A stretch of 64,000 nucleotides of DNA from Paenibacillus sp. Soil750 (lineage in GTDB: Bacteria > Bacillota > Bacilli > Paenibacillales > NBRC-103111), in the NCBI RefSeq assembly GCF_001428045.1, contig NZ_LMSD01000010.1, forward strand, positions 218,544 to 282,543, read 5' to 3'. Each line of letters begins with the position of its first letter. Position 1 is the first letter of the stretch. Both the position numbers and the translations under genes were made by a program. A model generated the notes under the pieces. That model was not told the DNA's origin, did not search any database, and saw only the letters and a list, made by a program, of their open reading frames with translations. Positions 43,281-53,197 of this stretch are shown here, piece by piece.

Positions 43281-45596
43281 ATGAACAGAATGCAGTATTT
43301 CTTCTTATCCCTCATTTTTGTCCTTCTGTTTACCTCAACTGAATCGGTTCTCACTACCTATAAAAAATCGCTTTTGAATGAACTGCAAAGTACGGAGGCT
43401 GCTCAATTATCTGCCAAAGCTGTTGCCTTACAGTCTGTCATTAATCGTAATTTCAATTTGATGGTAAGTCTAGAGGCCTTTGTCAGCGCCGGCTATTTGC
43501 AAGACAAAAGTGTACAAGAGGTTCATGCTTATATTGAAGCGTTATATGCGGGTTCACAAGCGTCCGCCTTCAATGTTGTCATTGCACCACATGGGGTTAT
43601 GAAGTTCGTGTATCCCCCGAAAGGGAATGAGGATATTATCAATTGGGATCTCCTGCATGATCCTCGAGAGAATGTACAGACTCAAGTCTATCAAGCGCTG
43701 CAAACGAAAAAAATGACGACCGACGGTCCTTTTATGTTGCTTCAAGGTGTGCAAGGTTTGGTAGCTCGTAAAGCTCTTTTTCAAGATGGCGTTTTCTGGG
43801 GCTTCGTTTCTGTTGCCATTAACATGGATAAGTTGCTTATTGAAGCGGGGATCAAAGACGGTGCTTCTGAAGAGCCGAGGATGGCCATTCGAAGTCCAGG
43901 CATGCCAGCATTTTACGGAGAAAATACAACATTCTTTCAGTCCCCTTTGATCGCAGTGATCGATCTTCAGGATACGAAATGGGAACTAGCGGCTACCCCT
44001 CCCGCCAATGCGGTAAAAACGGTCAATAACCAAATGCTCATTATCCGCTGCGCTATACTGCTCGTTTTATTTCTAGGCTTATTCTTCATTATCTATATCA
44101 TTCGACAACGTGATCGGCTTAGTCAAGCTGTGAACGAGCGGACGCAAGAGCTGCAGATCGCCAATGAAGACTTGACAGCGGCCAATGAAGAGTTGATTGC
44201 TGGGCAGCAGGAACTACAGGAGTCTACGAAGCGGATGCAGGAATCGGAGCAAATGTTGTCCTATATGGCCTACCACGATGTACTGACAGGCATACATAAC
44301 CGTGCTCATTTTCAGATGATGTTGAAAGAGCAAATTACTTACAATCAGGTGAGGGGGACCTCACTCGTCGTCCTTTTCTTTGATCTTGATAATTTTAAAA
44401 TGATCAACGATTCACATGGGCATCATATGGGAGACTATATGCTGCAAAAAGTTGTTCAACGCGTCCAGCAATCTCATTTGGTTTTCCACACGTTTGCTAG
44501 ATTTGGTGGAGATGAATTTGCGATTTTACTGGAGAATTGCTCTAGCGAGCAGGAAATTCAAGCTTTCTGCGAACAACTTATTGCCGTCTTGAAACCGCCT
44601 TGTATATTGGCGAATCGGTCCTTTTTTATAAATGCGAGTATTGGCATTGTACAGTATCCATATGGCGGTGAAACGTGGGAAGCGCTGCTGAAAAATGCGG
44701 ATATTGCGATGTATATGGCTAAAAAAGAAAGTGGCAGCTCCTATAGCTTCTTCACTCAACACATGGAGATGTTGTCAATTTCTAAGCTGGAAATGGAAAA
44801 TCATCTCCGTCAGTCGTTGGATCGAAAAGAGCTTGAGATTGTATATCAACCCCAGGTAGATTGCATGAAGGGGGCAATTACAGGTGTTGAAGCACTGTTA
44901 CGTTGGAATCATACGACGAAAGGCTACATTTCACCGTCCGATTTTATTCCAGTAGCGGAGGAAATAGGACTTATTGATGCGATTGGTGAGTGGGTGCTCC
45001 GCGGCGCTTGTAGACAAATGAATGCTTGGCATCGTCAGACGGATGAACCGCTGATGATCTCCGTTAATATTTCAGTCAAACAGTTGCATGATGAACGCTT
45101 TGTGGATAAGGTTATTGCGATTCTGGAAGAGACCGGGCTTGAAGCGCGATACTTGGAGATGGAAATCACGGAAAATGTAGCGATGCAGGACAAGCAGATG
45201 GGTGTTCTGAATAGACTTCGCCAATTAGGAATCTCTATTTCCGTGGATGATTTCGGTACGCATTATTCATCCTTAAGCTATTTGAAAAGGTTCCCGGTCA
45301 CGAAGATTAAACTGGACCAGTCATTTGTTCGCGGTATTCAGACCGATGACAAGGATCGTGCTATGATCAAAGCTATCATTTCTGTGGCGAATGCTTTTCA
45401 GCTGCAAATGATTGCAGAGGGAGTAGAGACGGAAGAACAGGCGGACTTTTTGGTGGCGAATGGATGCCATCACATCCAAGGTTATTATTTTTATAAGCCG
45501 ATGAAACCCGCACAGTTGCAAGCGATTTTGAAAGAAGAGCTGCATGAAAAATTGGCATTCTTAGGAGCAAAGTCTGTTCATAATTATGATATATAA
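43281..45596 (+). CDS. CHASE-GGDEF-EAL cyclic-di-GMP turnover protein
   Basis: 771-aa membrane protein. TM1 (about 3-23), an extracellular CHASE-like sensor (about 40-245), TM2 (about 252-275), coiled coil, GGDEF domain with intact FGGDEF (about 409) and EAL domain with GVEALLRWN (about 537), VDDFG and EGVETEEQ. Both cyclase and phosphodiesterase motifs are intact, so either activity may dominate. GGGAGGAGAG directly before 43281 decides this start over an ATG 48 bases earlier. Monocistronic, closed by a strong terminator. Confidence 0.92.
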   Translation: MNRMQYFFLSLIFVLLFTSTESVLTTYKKSLLNELQSTEAAQLSAKAVALQSVINRNFNLMVSLEAFVSAGYLQDKSVQEVHAYIEALYAGSQASAFNVVIAPHGVMKFVYPPKGNEDIINWDLLHDPRENVQTQVYQALQTKKMTTDGPFMLLQGVQGLVARKALFQDGVFWGFVSVAINMDKLLIEAGIKDGASEEPRMAIRSPGMPAFYGENTTFFQSPLIAVIDLQDTKWELAATPPANAVKTVNNQMLIIRCAILLVLFLGLFFIIYIIRQRDRLSQAVNERTQELQIANEDLTAANEELIAGQQELQESTKRMQESEQMLSYMAYHDVLTGIHNRAHFQMMLKEQITYNQVRGTSLVVLFFDLDNFKMINDSHGHHMGDYMLQKVVQRVQQSHLVFHTFARFGGDEFAILLENCSSEQEIQAFCEQLIAVLKPPCILANRSFFINASIGIVQYPYGGETWEALLKNADIAMYMAKKESGSSYSFFTQHMEMLSISKLEMENHLRQSLDRKELEIVYQPQVDCMKGAITGVEALLRWNHTTKGYISPSDFIPVAEEIGLIDAIGEWVLRGACRQMNAWHRQTDEPLMISVNISVKQLHDERFVDKVIAILEETGLEARYLEMEITENVAMQDKQMGVLNRLRQLGISISVDDFGTHYSSLSYLKRFPVTKIKLDQSFVRGIQTDDKDRAMIKAIISVANAFQLQMIAEGVETEEQADFLVANGCHHIQGYYFYKPMKPAQLQAILKEELHEKLAFLGAKSVHNYDI

Positions 45597-45598
45597 TA

Positions 45599-45641
45599 AA
45601 TACCAAAGAGGTGCCCTTCATTAGGGCACCTCTTTGGTATT
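45599..45641. terminator. Bidirectional terminator, 19-bp perfect stem
   Basis: AATACCAAAGAGGTGCCCT (45599-45617) and its exact complement (45623-45641) with a 5-nt loop. It separates the convergent GGDEF-EAL and PHP genes. T content in the right arm is modest, but position and perfection support termination. Confidence 0.75.
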
Positions 45642-45660
45642 TGGAAAAAGAAAAAGTTCG

Positions 45661-46467
45661 CTACAGAGCAACAATTTGCTTTTGTTTATTTTCGAAATAG
45701 ACCCAATGATGGAAGCCAATTTCCTTCAAAGTTTTCTGAACTTCTTCCCAATCATCAGCAACGCGGCTAGGGACATGGGCGTCAGAACCGAAAGTAACCT
45801 CAACGCCATAATGCAGCGCACGCTCTAGAATCTCATGGGAGGGGTACCAACCGCCAACATCTTTCGTTTTGCCTGACGTATTAATCTCAATCGCAACGCC
45901 GGATTCTCCTATGATTTTCAAAGTCTCATCGACCTTTGGTGTCACGATATCGGAAAAGGCAGGGTAGAAGCCTTTCATCGCATCGATATGTCCAAGAATT
46001 TGGAACATTCCCGATCGAGCGGAATCAGCAATCAGGCGATAATACTCTTCCTTGTGCTCAACGTGCTCAGCTTCGTTCAACTTCTTCCATCTGTTGCGAT
46101 TGAAGATGCTCACACCTCCGGAAAGATGAACGGAGCCGATGATGTAATCGAACGGATACTTTGCATATTCTTGCTTATAAATCTCCACGTGCTCTGGGAA
46201 ATAATCAGACTCCACACCTAAGAGTACATTAATTTTGCCTGCATACGCTTGTTTGAGGTGTAGTACTTCCTCTATATAGCGGGGAAATTCGCTTTTTGCC
46301 ATGGCGATGGCAGGTTGTGCACGATCTTCGGAGCTTCCAAAGTATGGGGAGTGATCGGAGATGCCAATTACTTGAAGGCCAGCTGCAATGGCTGCCTCAA
46401 TATAGTCACGTATGGTATCTTGCGCATGTCCGCATCGCTCATGATGCGTATGTAGATCGAATTTCAC
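45661..46467 (-). CDS. PHP-domain histidinol-phosphatase-like protein
   Basis: 268-aa metal-dependent phosphoesterase of the HisJ/HisK type. DLHTHHERCGHA at the N-terminus, ISDHSPYF, GVESDYFPE, IIGSVHLSGG, LGHIDAMKGF and TFGSDAHVPS are the successive metal-binding segments of the PHP fold. GTG start seven bases after AGGAGG. It lies apart from any his genes, as hisJ often does, so histidinol-phosphate is likely but unproven. Confidence 0.85.
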   Translation of the reverse strand: MKFDLHTHHERCGHAQDTIRDYIEAAIAAGLQVIGISDHSPYFGSSEDRAQPAIAMAKSEFPRYIEEVLHLKQAYAGKINVLLGVESDYFPEHVEIYKQEYAKYPFDYIIGSVHLSGGVSIFNRNRWKKLNEAEHVEHKEEYYRLIADSARSGMFQILGHIDAMKGFYPAFSDIVTPKVDETLKIIGESGVAIEINTSGKTKDVGGWYPSHEILERALHYGVEVTFGSDAHVPSRVADDWEEVQKTLKEIGFHHWVYFENKQKQIVAL

Positions 46468-46490
46468 AGCAAGCCCTCCTAAAAAGTAAG

Positions 46491-47393
46491 CTATTCTGAA
46501 CCAATAAATTGCGTTTCCGGCATTCCTTTGAGATCGCGGAGAAATTGTTGCATAGCAGAATTCAAGTATCTTCCTGACTTATATACTACGCCTACGGGAT
46601 GGGTAATATCCAGTTCGTTCACTTTTACCATCTTCAATGAGCCATGTCGCAGTTCATCAGCAACAGACATTTTGGATATGATCGCAACACCTAGATTTAA
46701 CTCGACCATGCGCTTCACTTCCTCACTGCTAGACAACTCCATGACAATATGAGGCGAGACATCATAGGATTTGAAGATTTGATCGACGAAACGTCGACCT
46801 GCAGTTTCTGGAGAAAGCATGATAAACGGAATATTTCTAAGCTTCTCGATAGATAAATGTGTGAAACGACTAAGCGGATGGTGCGTGGAGACGATGAGTT
46901 CAAAATTATCATAGTAAAGCACGGAAGTCTCCAAAGCTGGATTCTTCTCAAATAAATACGTGATCCCAATATCGATATGACCGTTTTCCACGGATGTCAT
47001 GATCTGAGAAGAGGTCATGGAATGAATGGTCGTTTTAATCAGCGGAAATTGATCCTGGAAATAGGAAAGAACCCTCGGCAAGATCTGCATGGCAATGGAA
47101 GTCGTTGTGCCAATATGGATATGACCTTGAGGGGTTTGACTCAGATCGGAAAGACGCTGTTTCAGGTCACTGGTGATCCGTAATATTTTTTCCGCATGCT
47201 CCAAGAAAAGCTTTCCACTATCTGTTAAAGTAACAGGCTGATTACGATCAATGAGAATCGTACCGAATTCATCCTCAAGACTTTTTATTTGCGCGGAAAC
47301 GGCAGGTTGGGTCAAGTTTAGAATTTCACCAGCTTTACGAAAGCTCATCGTCTTAGAAATCGTGAGCAGGGTTTCTAACTGGTTCATATTCAT
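46491..47393 (-). CDS. LysR family transcriptional regulator
   Basis: 300 aa. N-terminal winged helix (LETLLTISKTMSFRKAGEIL, LTQPAVSAQIKSLEDEFG) and a periplasmic-binding-like effector domain from about 90 (GHIHIGTTTSIAMQILPRVL). It resembles CysL-type regulators, but no sulfur gene is near. GGAGG precedes the ATG. It faces the efflux pump gene at 47661 across 267 bp and might regulate it, although the pump also has its own PadR gene. Confidence 0.88.
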   Translation of the reverse strand: MNMNQLETLLTISKTMSFRKAGEILNLTQPAVSAQIKSLEDEFGTILIDRNQPVTLTDSGKLFLEHAEKILRITSDLKQRLSDLSQTPQGHIHIGTTTSIAMQILPRVLSYFQDQFPLIKTTIHSMTSSQIMTSVENGHIDIGITYLFEKNPALETSVLYYDNFELIVSTHHPLSRFTHLSIEKLRNIPFIMLSPETAGRRFVDQIFKSYDVSPHIVMELSSSEEVKRMVELNLGVAIISKMSVADELRHGSLKMVKVNELDITHPVGVVYKSGRYLNSAMQQFLRDLKGMPETQFIGSE

Positions 47394-47660
47394 CAGATTA
47401 CCTCCTGCAAGTTAGATGTAAGATCAAAGGTACAAATAAAATTTATCGAAATTGTAAAGGACATAAAAACCTTTTCTGACTTTATTATATGATAGGAAGT
47501 GCTAACTAGGCAACAAGGCGGGATATTTGCGGGTCTCAGAGCGCAAGCTACCGATGTATGAAAGCAAAGTGGATAACTGAAATTTATCTTTTCAAATTAC
47601 TCAAATTTGAATATAATAATTTATGTAATATATAACATAACGATTAAGGAGACTCCACGT

Positions 47661-49187
47661 ATGTCTTTATCACGTAAATCAAATCCGACCGTGACGGTTG
47701 TAGCCCTGATGCTTGGACTCTTGTTGGCTTCTCTAGATCAAACGATCGTATCAACTGCGATGCCAACGATTGTATCTAAGCTGGGCGGCTTTAGCCAATT
47801 TGTTTGGGTATTCTCGGCCTATCTGATTGCCAATGTGGCAGCAATGCCTATTTTCGGTAAACTTTCGGATATGTATGGCCGCAAACTATTTTTCATTATC
47901 GGTATCGTTGTCTTTATGATTGGATCCGCGTTATGTGGAACAGCAACATCGATGACACAGCTGATCATCTACCGTGCGATACAAGGTATTGGCGGCGGAG
48001 CGTTGATGCCGATTACTTTTGCTATTATTTTTGACATTTTCCCTCCTGAGAAAAGGGGCAAAATGCAGGGCTTATTCGGCGCAGTTTTCGGATTATCCAG
48101 TGTGCTTGGTCCTATTATTGGGGCTTACTTCACAGATCATGTGACGTGGGAATGGATTTTCTTTATCAATTTACCTCTAGGTATTATTTCTTTGATTATG
48201 ATTATTTTCTCTTATCACGAGTCCGTGGAACATAGTAAGGCTAAGATTGATTGGGGCGGTACAGTTGTATTAACGGCAGCTATCGTTTCACTCATGTTCG
48301 CATTGGAGTTTGGCGGGAAAGAATACGCTTGGGGTTCGATGCAAATTATTGGTTTATTTGCAGGGTTCGTCGTACTGTTAGCAGGGTTTATTCTTATTGA
48401 GAAAAACGCTGCAGAGCCTATTGTACCTCTAGATTTATTCAAAAATCGGTTATTTACGTCCAGTATGGGAGTTAGCTTTGCTTATGGAGCGGTTCTCATT
48501 TCTGCAGGGACGTACATTCCATTATTTATCCAAGGCGTATTCGAAGGTTCAGCGACATCGGCTGGATCGACATTGACTCCTATGATGCTTGGTGTCGTCG
48601 TAAGTAGTGCACTAGGTGGTCGCTTCATCGGTAAATTCTCCTATCGGAATGTGCTTCTTGTATCCGTCGCTCTTCTTCTGTTGGCGACATCGCTACTTGG
48701 CGGTATCTCCATTGATTCGGAGAGATGGGTTATCACAACCTACATGATTATTCTCGGACTAGGCATCGGCGCTTGTTTCCCGATCACGTCGATGTCTGCA
48801 CTTCATAAAGTTGATTTCCGTCGCCGGGGTACGGTAACATCCTTGGTTGCTTTCTTCCGTTCCGTTGGTTCTGCCATTGGGGTAGCGATATTCGGGAGTA
48901 TTCAAGTAAATGCTTTGAAAGACAATATCACCAAATCGTTGAATGACCCAGCTATGGCGGAGAAGTTCCATGATGCGCGGATGCTGCTCCAACCCGAAGT
49001 GAGAGCGAATATACCCCAAGAGGTATTGCATAAGCTCTTAACCGCGTTGGCGGATTCGATTGCCGTTGTTTTCCAAACTACGATTGTTTTAGCTATACTA
49101 GGTCTCGCGTTCATTTTATTGATGGGAAATGCTAAACTAGAAGTTGGTAAGGCGCCTGTCAAAGGAGATGTACCAGTAGGACACTAG
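47661..49187 (+). CDS. DHA2 family multidrug efflux MFS transporter
   Basis: 508-aa membrane protein with about 14 helices, EmrB/QacA type. Family features: [18 protein letters not shown] (motif D1), [13 protein letters not shown] (motif A), [13 protein letters not shown] (motif B) and [20 protein letters not shown] (motif C plus the WRWIF-like loop). AAGGAG precedes the ATG at 47661. It exports drugs or lipophilic cations by proton antiport. The PadR gene 14 bp downstream is its probable regulator. Confidence 0.92.
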   Translation: MSLSRKSNPTVTVVALMLGLLLASLDQTIVSTAMPTIVSKLGGFSQFVWVFSAYLIANVAAMPIFGKLSDMYGRKLFFIIGIVVFMIGSALCGTATSMTQLIIYRAIQGIGGGALMPITFAIIFDIFPPEKRGKMQGLFGAVFGLSSVLGPIIGAYFTDHVTWEWIFFINLPLGIISLIMIIFSYHESVEHSKAKIDWGGTVVLTAAIVSLMFALEFGGKEYAWGSMQIIGLFAGFVVLLAGFILIEKNAAEPIVPLDLFKNRLFTSSMGVSFAYGAVLISAGTYIPLFIQGVFEGSATSAGSTLTPMMLGVVVSSALGGRFIGKFSYRNVLLVSVALLLLATSLLGGISIDSERWVITTYMIILGLGIGACFPITSMSALHKVDFRRRGTVTSLVAFFRSVGSAIGVAIFGSIQVNALKDNITKSLNDPAMAEKFHDARMLLQPEVRANIPQEVLHKLLTALADSIAVVFQTTIVLAILGLAFILLMGNAKLEVGKAPVKGDVPVGH

Positions 49188-49201
49188 GAGGTTGGGCACA
49201 A

Positions 49202-49780
49202 ATGTCGATGAAGCTGGTCATTCTCGGACTATTAATGGAAGCCAATCGGCATACCTATGAGATTCGTCAAACGATGAAAGATCGCGGTATGACGAATTAT
49301 ATGAAACTGCAAGACGGCTCGCTCTATTATGCCATGGATCAACTGCATAAGGATGGTCATGTAGAAGCCTTAGAAGTCGTGCGCGATACGAATCGGCCAG
49401 AGAAAACTATTTATCAAATCACCGAAGCTGGTAGGCAAAAATTTCAAGAACTGTTGTCTCATCAATTGCATGAAGAGATCAAACATTATCATCCGCTTTA
49501 TGTGGCACTGCCATTTACCGTTCACGGTGATCAAGCCAAGATTGCAGATATTCTTGAACATAAAATTTTGGAACAGAAAATGATCATGAATAAGATGAAA
49601 AGTTTGTACAACGAGCATTTGAACATTGTTCCTCGCGTTGTCTTGCAAATGATGGTCGGCAGCTATAAACGTGCTTTCACCGAGTTGAAATGGCTAGAAG
49701 AGCTGCAGCAGGATGCCCGAGACGGCAGGCTGCAGGAAAGAAACTCAGAGCTCGATGTGGATTGGGATCGGATCGATTGA
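49202..49780 (+). CDS. PadR family transcriptional regulator
   Basis: 192 aa. N-terminal winged helix of the PadR type (LVILGLLMEANRHTYEIRQT, LQDGSLYYAMDQLHKDGHVE, IYQITEAGRQKF) and a helical C-terminal dimerisation part. AGGAGG lies between the pump stop and this ATG, so the two are cotranscribed. PadR proteins next to efflux pumps usually repress them and are released by the exported compound. A terminator follows. Confidence 0.9.
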   Translation: MSMKLVILGLLMEANRHTYEIRQTMKDRGMTNYMKLQDGSLYYAMDQLHKDGHVEALEVVRDTNRPEKTIYQITEAGRQKFQELLSHQLHEEIKHYHPLYVALPFTVHGDQAKIADILEHKILEQKMIMNKMKSLYNEHLNIVPRVVLQMMVGSYKRAFTELKWLEELQQDARDGRLQERNSELDVDWDRID

Positions 49781-49786
49781 AGCAAA

Positions 49787-49831
49787 TTGAAAAAAGCACT
49801 TCCTTGTCCAACAAGGTAGTGCTTTTTTTTG
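49787..49831. terminator. Bidirectional terminator after PadR gene
   Basis: AAAAAAGCACT, CCTTG, loop, CAAGG, AGTGCTTTTTTTT: strong symmetric stem with A and T runs, between the convergent PadR and NagD genes. Confidence 0.88.
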
Positions 49832-49910
49832 TCAACAATAGAAAACCAAACGGAAATCCGCGTTTTTAATTGGGAAAATCGGAGTAATGCGACTGTACAG
49901 CAGTCATCAT

Positions 49911-50708
49911 TTACTTGGTCGGTGACGATAACAAATTCAGCTGCGCTATGAACTGTGGCAAATCCGTGCAGACCAAGTCCGGTGTCAAGCCAGCCGACGC
50001 CAGCTGCTCGTGCACATTGTCTGGCGTCGCGACGCCCGTCAAGACAAGAGCAGTGCGGCAACCCGCCATCGCACCTCCGCGGATGTCGGTGTGCACGTTA
50101 TCGCCGATGACCCAGACATCGGCGGCAGGCAGACCGAGCCGCTCAATGGCATACGCCATAATGATCGGCGAAGGCTTACCGATCACCACCGGCTCCACGC
50201 CGGAGGCGGCGGTGATCGCAGCTGCCAGGGAGCCCGCCCCTGGCATAAGCCCTCCATCCGACGGAAGCATCCGGTCGGGGTTGGTTAAGACATAGGTCGC
50301 GCCATGCTTCAGATGGCGGACCGCTTCCGTCAGCTTCCCATAGGTGAAGCTGCGATCAATGCCTTGGACGACGTAATCCGGCGTCGTCTCATCCAGCGTG
50401 AAGCCGGCTGCGTCCAACGCAATCCGCAGGCCGTCTTCGCCGATCATATGCACGCGCTGGCCAGCGCGCTGCTCGGTCAAGTACTGCGCAGCCGCCTGCG
50501 AAGACGTATAGACGGCTGCCGCGGGTACCGCCATGCCGAGCGCTTGTAGATGCTCGGCAACTTGATCGGGGGTGCGGGACGAATTGTTCGTCACCAAGAG
50601 GTAAGGCAATTGCTCCTGCTGGAGCCATTGCAAGAAAGCAGCGGCACCAGGGATAGGCTCGTGCCCTCTGTAAAGTGTGCCATCTAGATCGATTAGAAAT
50701 CCGTTCAT
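49911..50708 (-). CDS. HAD-IIA (NagD/AraL-like) phosphatase
   Basis: 265-aa cytosolic phosphatase. LIDLDGTLYRGHEPIPGAAA (motif I and lid lead), LLVTNNSSRTP (motif II), VVIGKPSP (motif III) and WVIGDNVHTDIRGG (motif IV). Substrates in this class are sugar or glycerol phosphates and nitrophenyl phosphate in vitro. Its start overlaps the stop of the kinase gene by ATGA. The gene is clearly richer in G and C than its neighbours, especially 49950-50600. A paralogue in subclass lies at 14519. Confidence 0.9.
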   Translation of the reverse strand: MNGFLIDLDGTLYRGHEPIPGAAAFLQWLQQEQLPYLLVTNNSSRTPDQVAEHLQALGMAVPAAAVYTSSQAAAQYLTEQRAGQRVHMIGEDGLRIALDAAGFTLDETTPDYVVQGIDRSFTYGKLTEAVRHLKHGATYVLTNPDRMLPSDGGLMPGAGSLAAAITAASGVEPVVIGKPSPIIMAYAIERLGLPAADVWVIGDNVHTDIRGGAMAGCRTALVLTGVATPDNVHEQLASAGLTPDLVCTDLPQFIAQLNLLSSPTK

Positions 50709-52384
50709 CCTGTTGCTTCTCCTTTAGATAGGATAGTTGTTGTCGGGAGTGTGATCTCGACGATCGTACCCTCCGTAAGTTTACTGCTAATGTTCATGAA
50801 CCCACCGTGCGCTTCAATGATCCGATAACAAACCATTAGGCCCAGTCCTGTTCCTTTTTCCTTCGTACTATAGAAGGGTTCTCCAAGCTTGGGAAGACGT
50901 TCAGGTGAAATGCCGCACCCCTGATCCACGAAACGAACAAGAATCTGATTGCCCGAACCTTTCAGCTCTGCATGAATGTGCAGACTGCCACCTTGCGACA
51001 TCGACTCTATAGCATTTTTCATAATATTAATGAAGACCTGTTTGATTTGATTTTCATCACACATGACTGGCGGAAGCCCTGAGTCAACCTCTGCTTCAAT
51101 TTCGATATTAGAGAGCAGTGCTTGTGGTTGAAGTAACTCTACAGTGCTCATGATGATCGTGTATAACGTACTAGTAACGAAATGAGTAGCCTGAGGTTTG
51201 GATACAAATAAAAACTCATTCACAATGAATTCTATACGCTGCAGCTCTTTTTGCATAATTTCAATGTAATATTGCTCCTTGGCAGAGCTTGTTTTGAGCA
51301 GCTTGAGGAATCCTTTTAACGCGGTCAGCGGATTGCGGATCTCATGTGCAACACCAGCAGCCAATTGTCCAACGGCAGATAGCTTATCCGATTTAATAAG
51401 CAATTCCTGCGTCTTCTTCAATTCTGTGATATCACTGAATGTAATGACGGTACCTAATAGCTGACCACCACCATCTAGTATAGGACTGGACATGTACTCT
51501 ACTGGAAAGCTGGTTCCATCTTTTTTCCAAAACAAATCTTCATTCATTATCGCGCCTTCACGTTGAAGCATCGTGTTTACTGTCGCGTTATCCTCAGGTA
51601 TGACCAAAGTGCCATCCTCATGAAGCGGCCGAATCAGGTTATGTATGCGTCTACCTAGCATTTCATCCACTTTCCAACCAGTGATGGCTTCCGCGGCTTT
51701 GTTCCAGAAAATAGTACGTCCATTTGTATCAATACCATAAATGCCTTCCGAAACCGAATTGAGAATGAGCTGATTTTGTTTATAGAGCTTATCAATTTCT
51801 TTCTTCTGTTCTCTGATCTCAGTCAAATCTTTCAGAATAGCATACACCCCAACGATTTGGTTGCCCACTTTGGTAGGAACAAAAGTTACATTAGAAGGGA
51901 TTGGGAATCCATTTTGATGTAAGAAAGAAGCATCGAAATTTTGGGGCATTCCTTCTGATGCCACTTGGAAATGGTGCAGTGTTTTGAGTAGATCAGGAGG
52001 ATGGATCATTGGAAGAAATGAGGCGGATTTGGACGATTCTTCACCCAACCCGAGCAAGCTTTCAAGTCCATGATTCGAAGAAAGGATTTCACCATCTAAA
52101 CTAAAGGAAATGATAGAGTCAAGATGGTTATCGAATAGTGATTTATATCGCTCAGCTGTTTCCGAAATACTGGTTTCACGTCGCTTGAGCAGCCGTATTC
52201 CGAATAAAGCGAGTAACATAAATACGACTAACATACAACTATCGAGAGCGATGCTTGCCATACGGTTATGTTGAAAAAAAGGCAAATGGTGCAAATAAAA
52301 TAAATGAAAACCGAAGATCGCTATGACGGGTATCAGATAAATCGTGAATTTTCGGATACTTACAGGAGGGGGGTTCATCGTCAT
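50705..52384 (-). CDS. PAS-containing sensor histidine kinase (sporulation kinase type)
   Basis: 559 aa. Two N-terminal membrane helices (about 12-30, 42-64), two to three PAS domains (about 78-190, 205-330), HisKA with His about 347 in VAHEIRNPLTALKGF, and a HATPase with NIMKNAIESM, DQGCGISPERL and GTGLGLMVCYRIIEAHGG. No response regulator is adjacent. The layout and the NPLTALKGFLKLL H-box are those of KinB/KinE-type kinases feeding the Spo0A phosphorelay. It is translationally coupled to the NagD gene. Confidence 0.9.
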   Translation of the reverse strand: MTMNPPPVSIRKFTIYLIPVIAIFGFHLFYLHHLPFFQHNRMASIALDSCMLVVFMLLALFGIRLLKRRETSISETAERYKSLFDNHLDSIISFSLDGEILSSNHGLESLLGLGEESSKSASFLPMIHPPDLLKTLHHFQVASEGMPQNFDASFLHQNGFPIPSNVTFVPTKVGNQIVGVYAILKDLTEIREQKKEIDKLYKQNQLILNSVSEGIYGIDTNGRTIFWNKAAEAITGWKVDEMLGRRIHNLIRPLHEDGTLVIPEDNATVNTMLQREGAIMNEDLFWKKDGTSFPVEYMSSPILDGGGQLLGTVITFSDITELKKTQELLIKSDKLSAVGQLAAGVAHEIRNPLTALKGFLKLLKTSSAKEQYYIEIMQKELQRIEFIVNEFLFVSKPQATHFVTSTLYTIIMSTVELLQPQALLSNIEIEAEVDSGLPPVMCDENQIKQVFINIMKNAIESMSQGGSLHIHAELKGSGNQILVRFVDQGCGISPERLPKLGEPFYSTKEKGTGLGLMVCYRIIEAHGGFMNISSKLTEGTIVEITLPTTTILSKGEATG

Positions 52385-52571
52385 TGACTCTCATCTCTCC
52401 TTTTTGAGATTCTCTTTCATAGTTTAACAGGAATAGCTATTATTTTGTATAATTTACCATTCTTTTTGTATATTAATTATTTGGAGGCGTTTCAATACTA
52501 GGTTTCGACAATTTAAGTATGAAGGTAGAATTGTGGCGTGTATCTGAGTAGTTGGAACTATTTTTGTTAAA

Positions 52572-52600
52572 TTGACAGTATACTTGTCCTAAAATATTAT
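52572..52600 (+). promoter_or_regulatory. Sigma-A promoter of cheX-like gene
   Basis: TTGACA (52572-52577) and TATTAT (52595-52600) with a 17-bp spacer; TATAAT four bases later is an alternative -10. It lies 65 bp before the CheX-like start. Confidence 0.75.
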
Positions 52601-52664
52601 GTATAATGTTGAAAAAGGTCGTTTTTCTGTGGAACTTATTCACAAATGAGATCGGAGCGGAGCT

Positions 52665-53123
52665 ATGAAGGCTGAGTACATTAATCCCTTTTTGGAGTCG
52701 GCTAGAATCGTCATCGAGCAAGTTGCTAACATTCGCCCAACGACAGGGCAGCTCGGCATTAAAGACGTCAAATTTGTGGAAAAGTATATCTGGATCCAAA
52801 TCGGTATGACTGGACAAATGGAAGGCGACGTCGTTTTCGGCTTGGCTGAAGATGTTGCTCTGAAAATGGTTTCTGCCATGATGGGTGGATTCGTCATCAC
52901 TGAGATGGATGAAATGGGTAAGAGTGCCATTTCTGAACTGGGCAATATGATTAGTGGTAATGCGAGCACGATGCTCTTTAACCAAGGTGTTCGGGTAGAC
53001 ATTACACCACCGAAGTTAGTCCAATCTGCAACGGCAGCAGGATTTGTGCCGAAGAGAGCATTAACCATTCCTTTAATCATGGATGGCATTGGTGAACTAG
53101 ACATTCAAGTACTAATTACGTAA
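52665..53123 (+). CDS. cheX: CheX-like chemotaxis phosphatase
   Basis: 152-aa protein of the CheC/CheX/FliY phosphatase group, which dephosphorylates CheY-P. The active-site helix is SAISELGNMISGNAS with Glu91 and Asn94 (ExxN). The C-terminal LTIPLIMDGIGELDIQVLI is typical. Single phosphatase helix and length fit CheX. No che or flagellar gene is nearby, so it is an orphan that may act on CheY or on another receiver protein. Confidence 0.88.
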   Translation: MKAEYINPFLESARIVIEQVANIRPTTGQLGIKDVKFVEKYIWIQIGMTGQMEGDVVFGLAEDVALKMVSAMMGGFVITEMDEMGKSAISELGNMISGNASTMLFNQGVRVDITPPKLVQSATAAGFVPKRALTIPLIMDGIGELDIQVLIT

Positions 53124-53197
53124 TATAAGTAGGAACGTTGGAGTACCAGTTTGATGGTAGCTCCATTTTTTTTGTGTGTCGAAGGGAGTGGAATAGG

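Noticed and set aside
45599..45641. 19-bp perfect inverted repeat considered as an insertion-sequence end
   Set aside because: Sits exactly between convergent stops with a 5-nt loop; a terminator explains it and no transposase is present.
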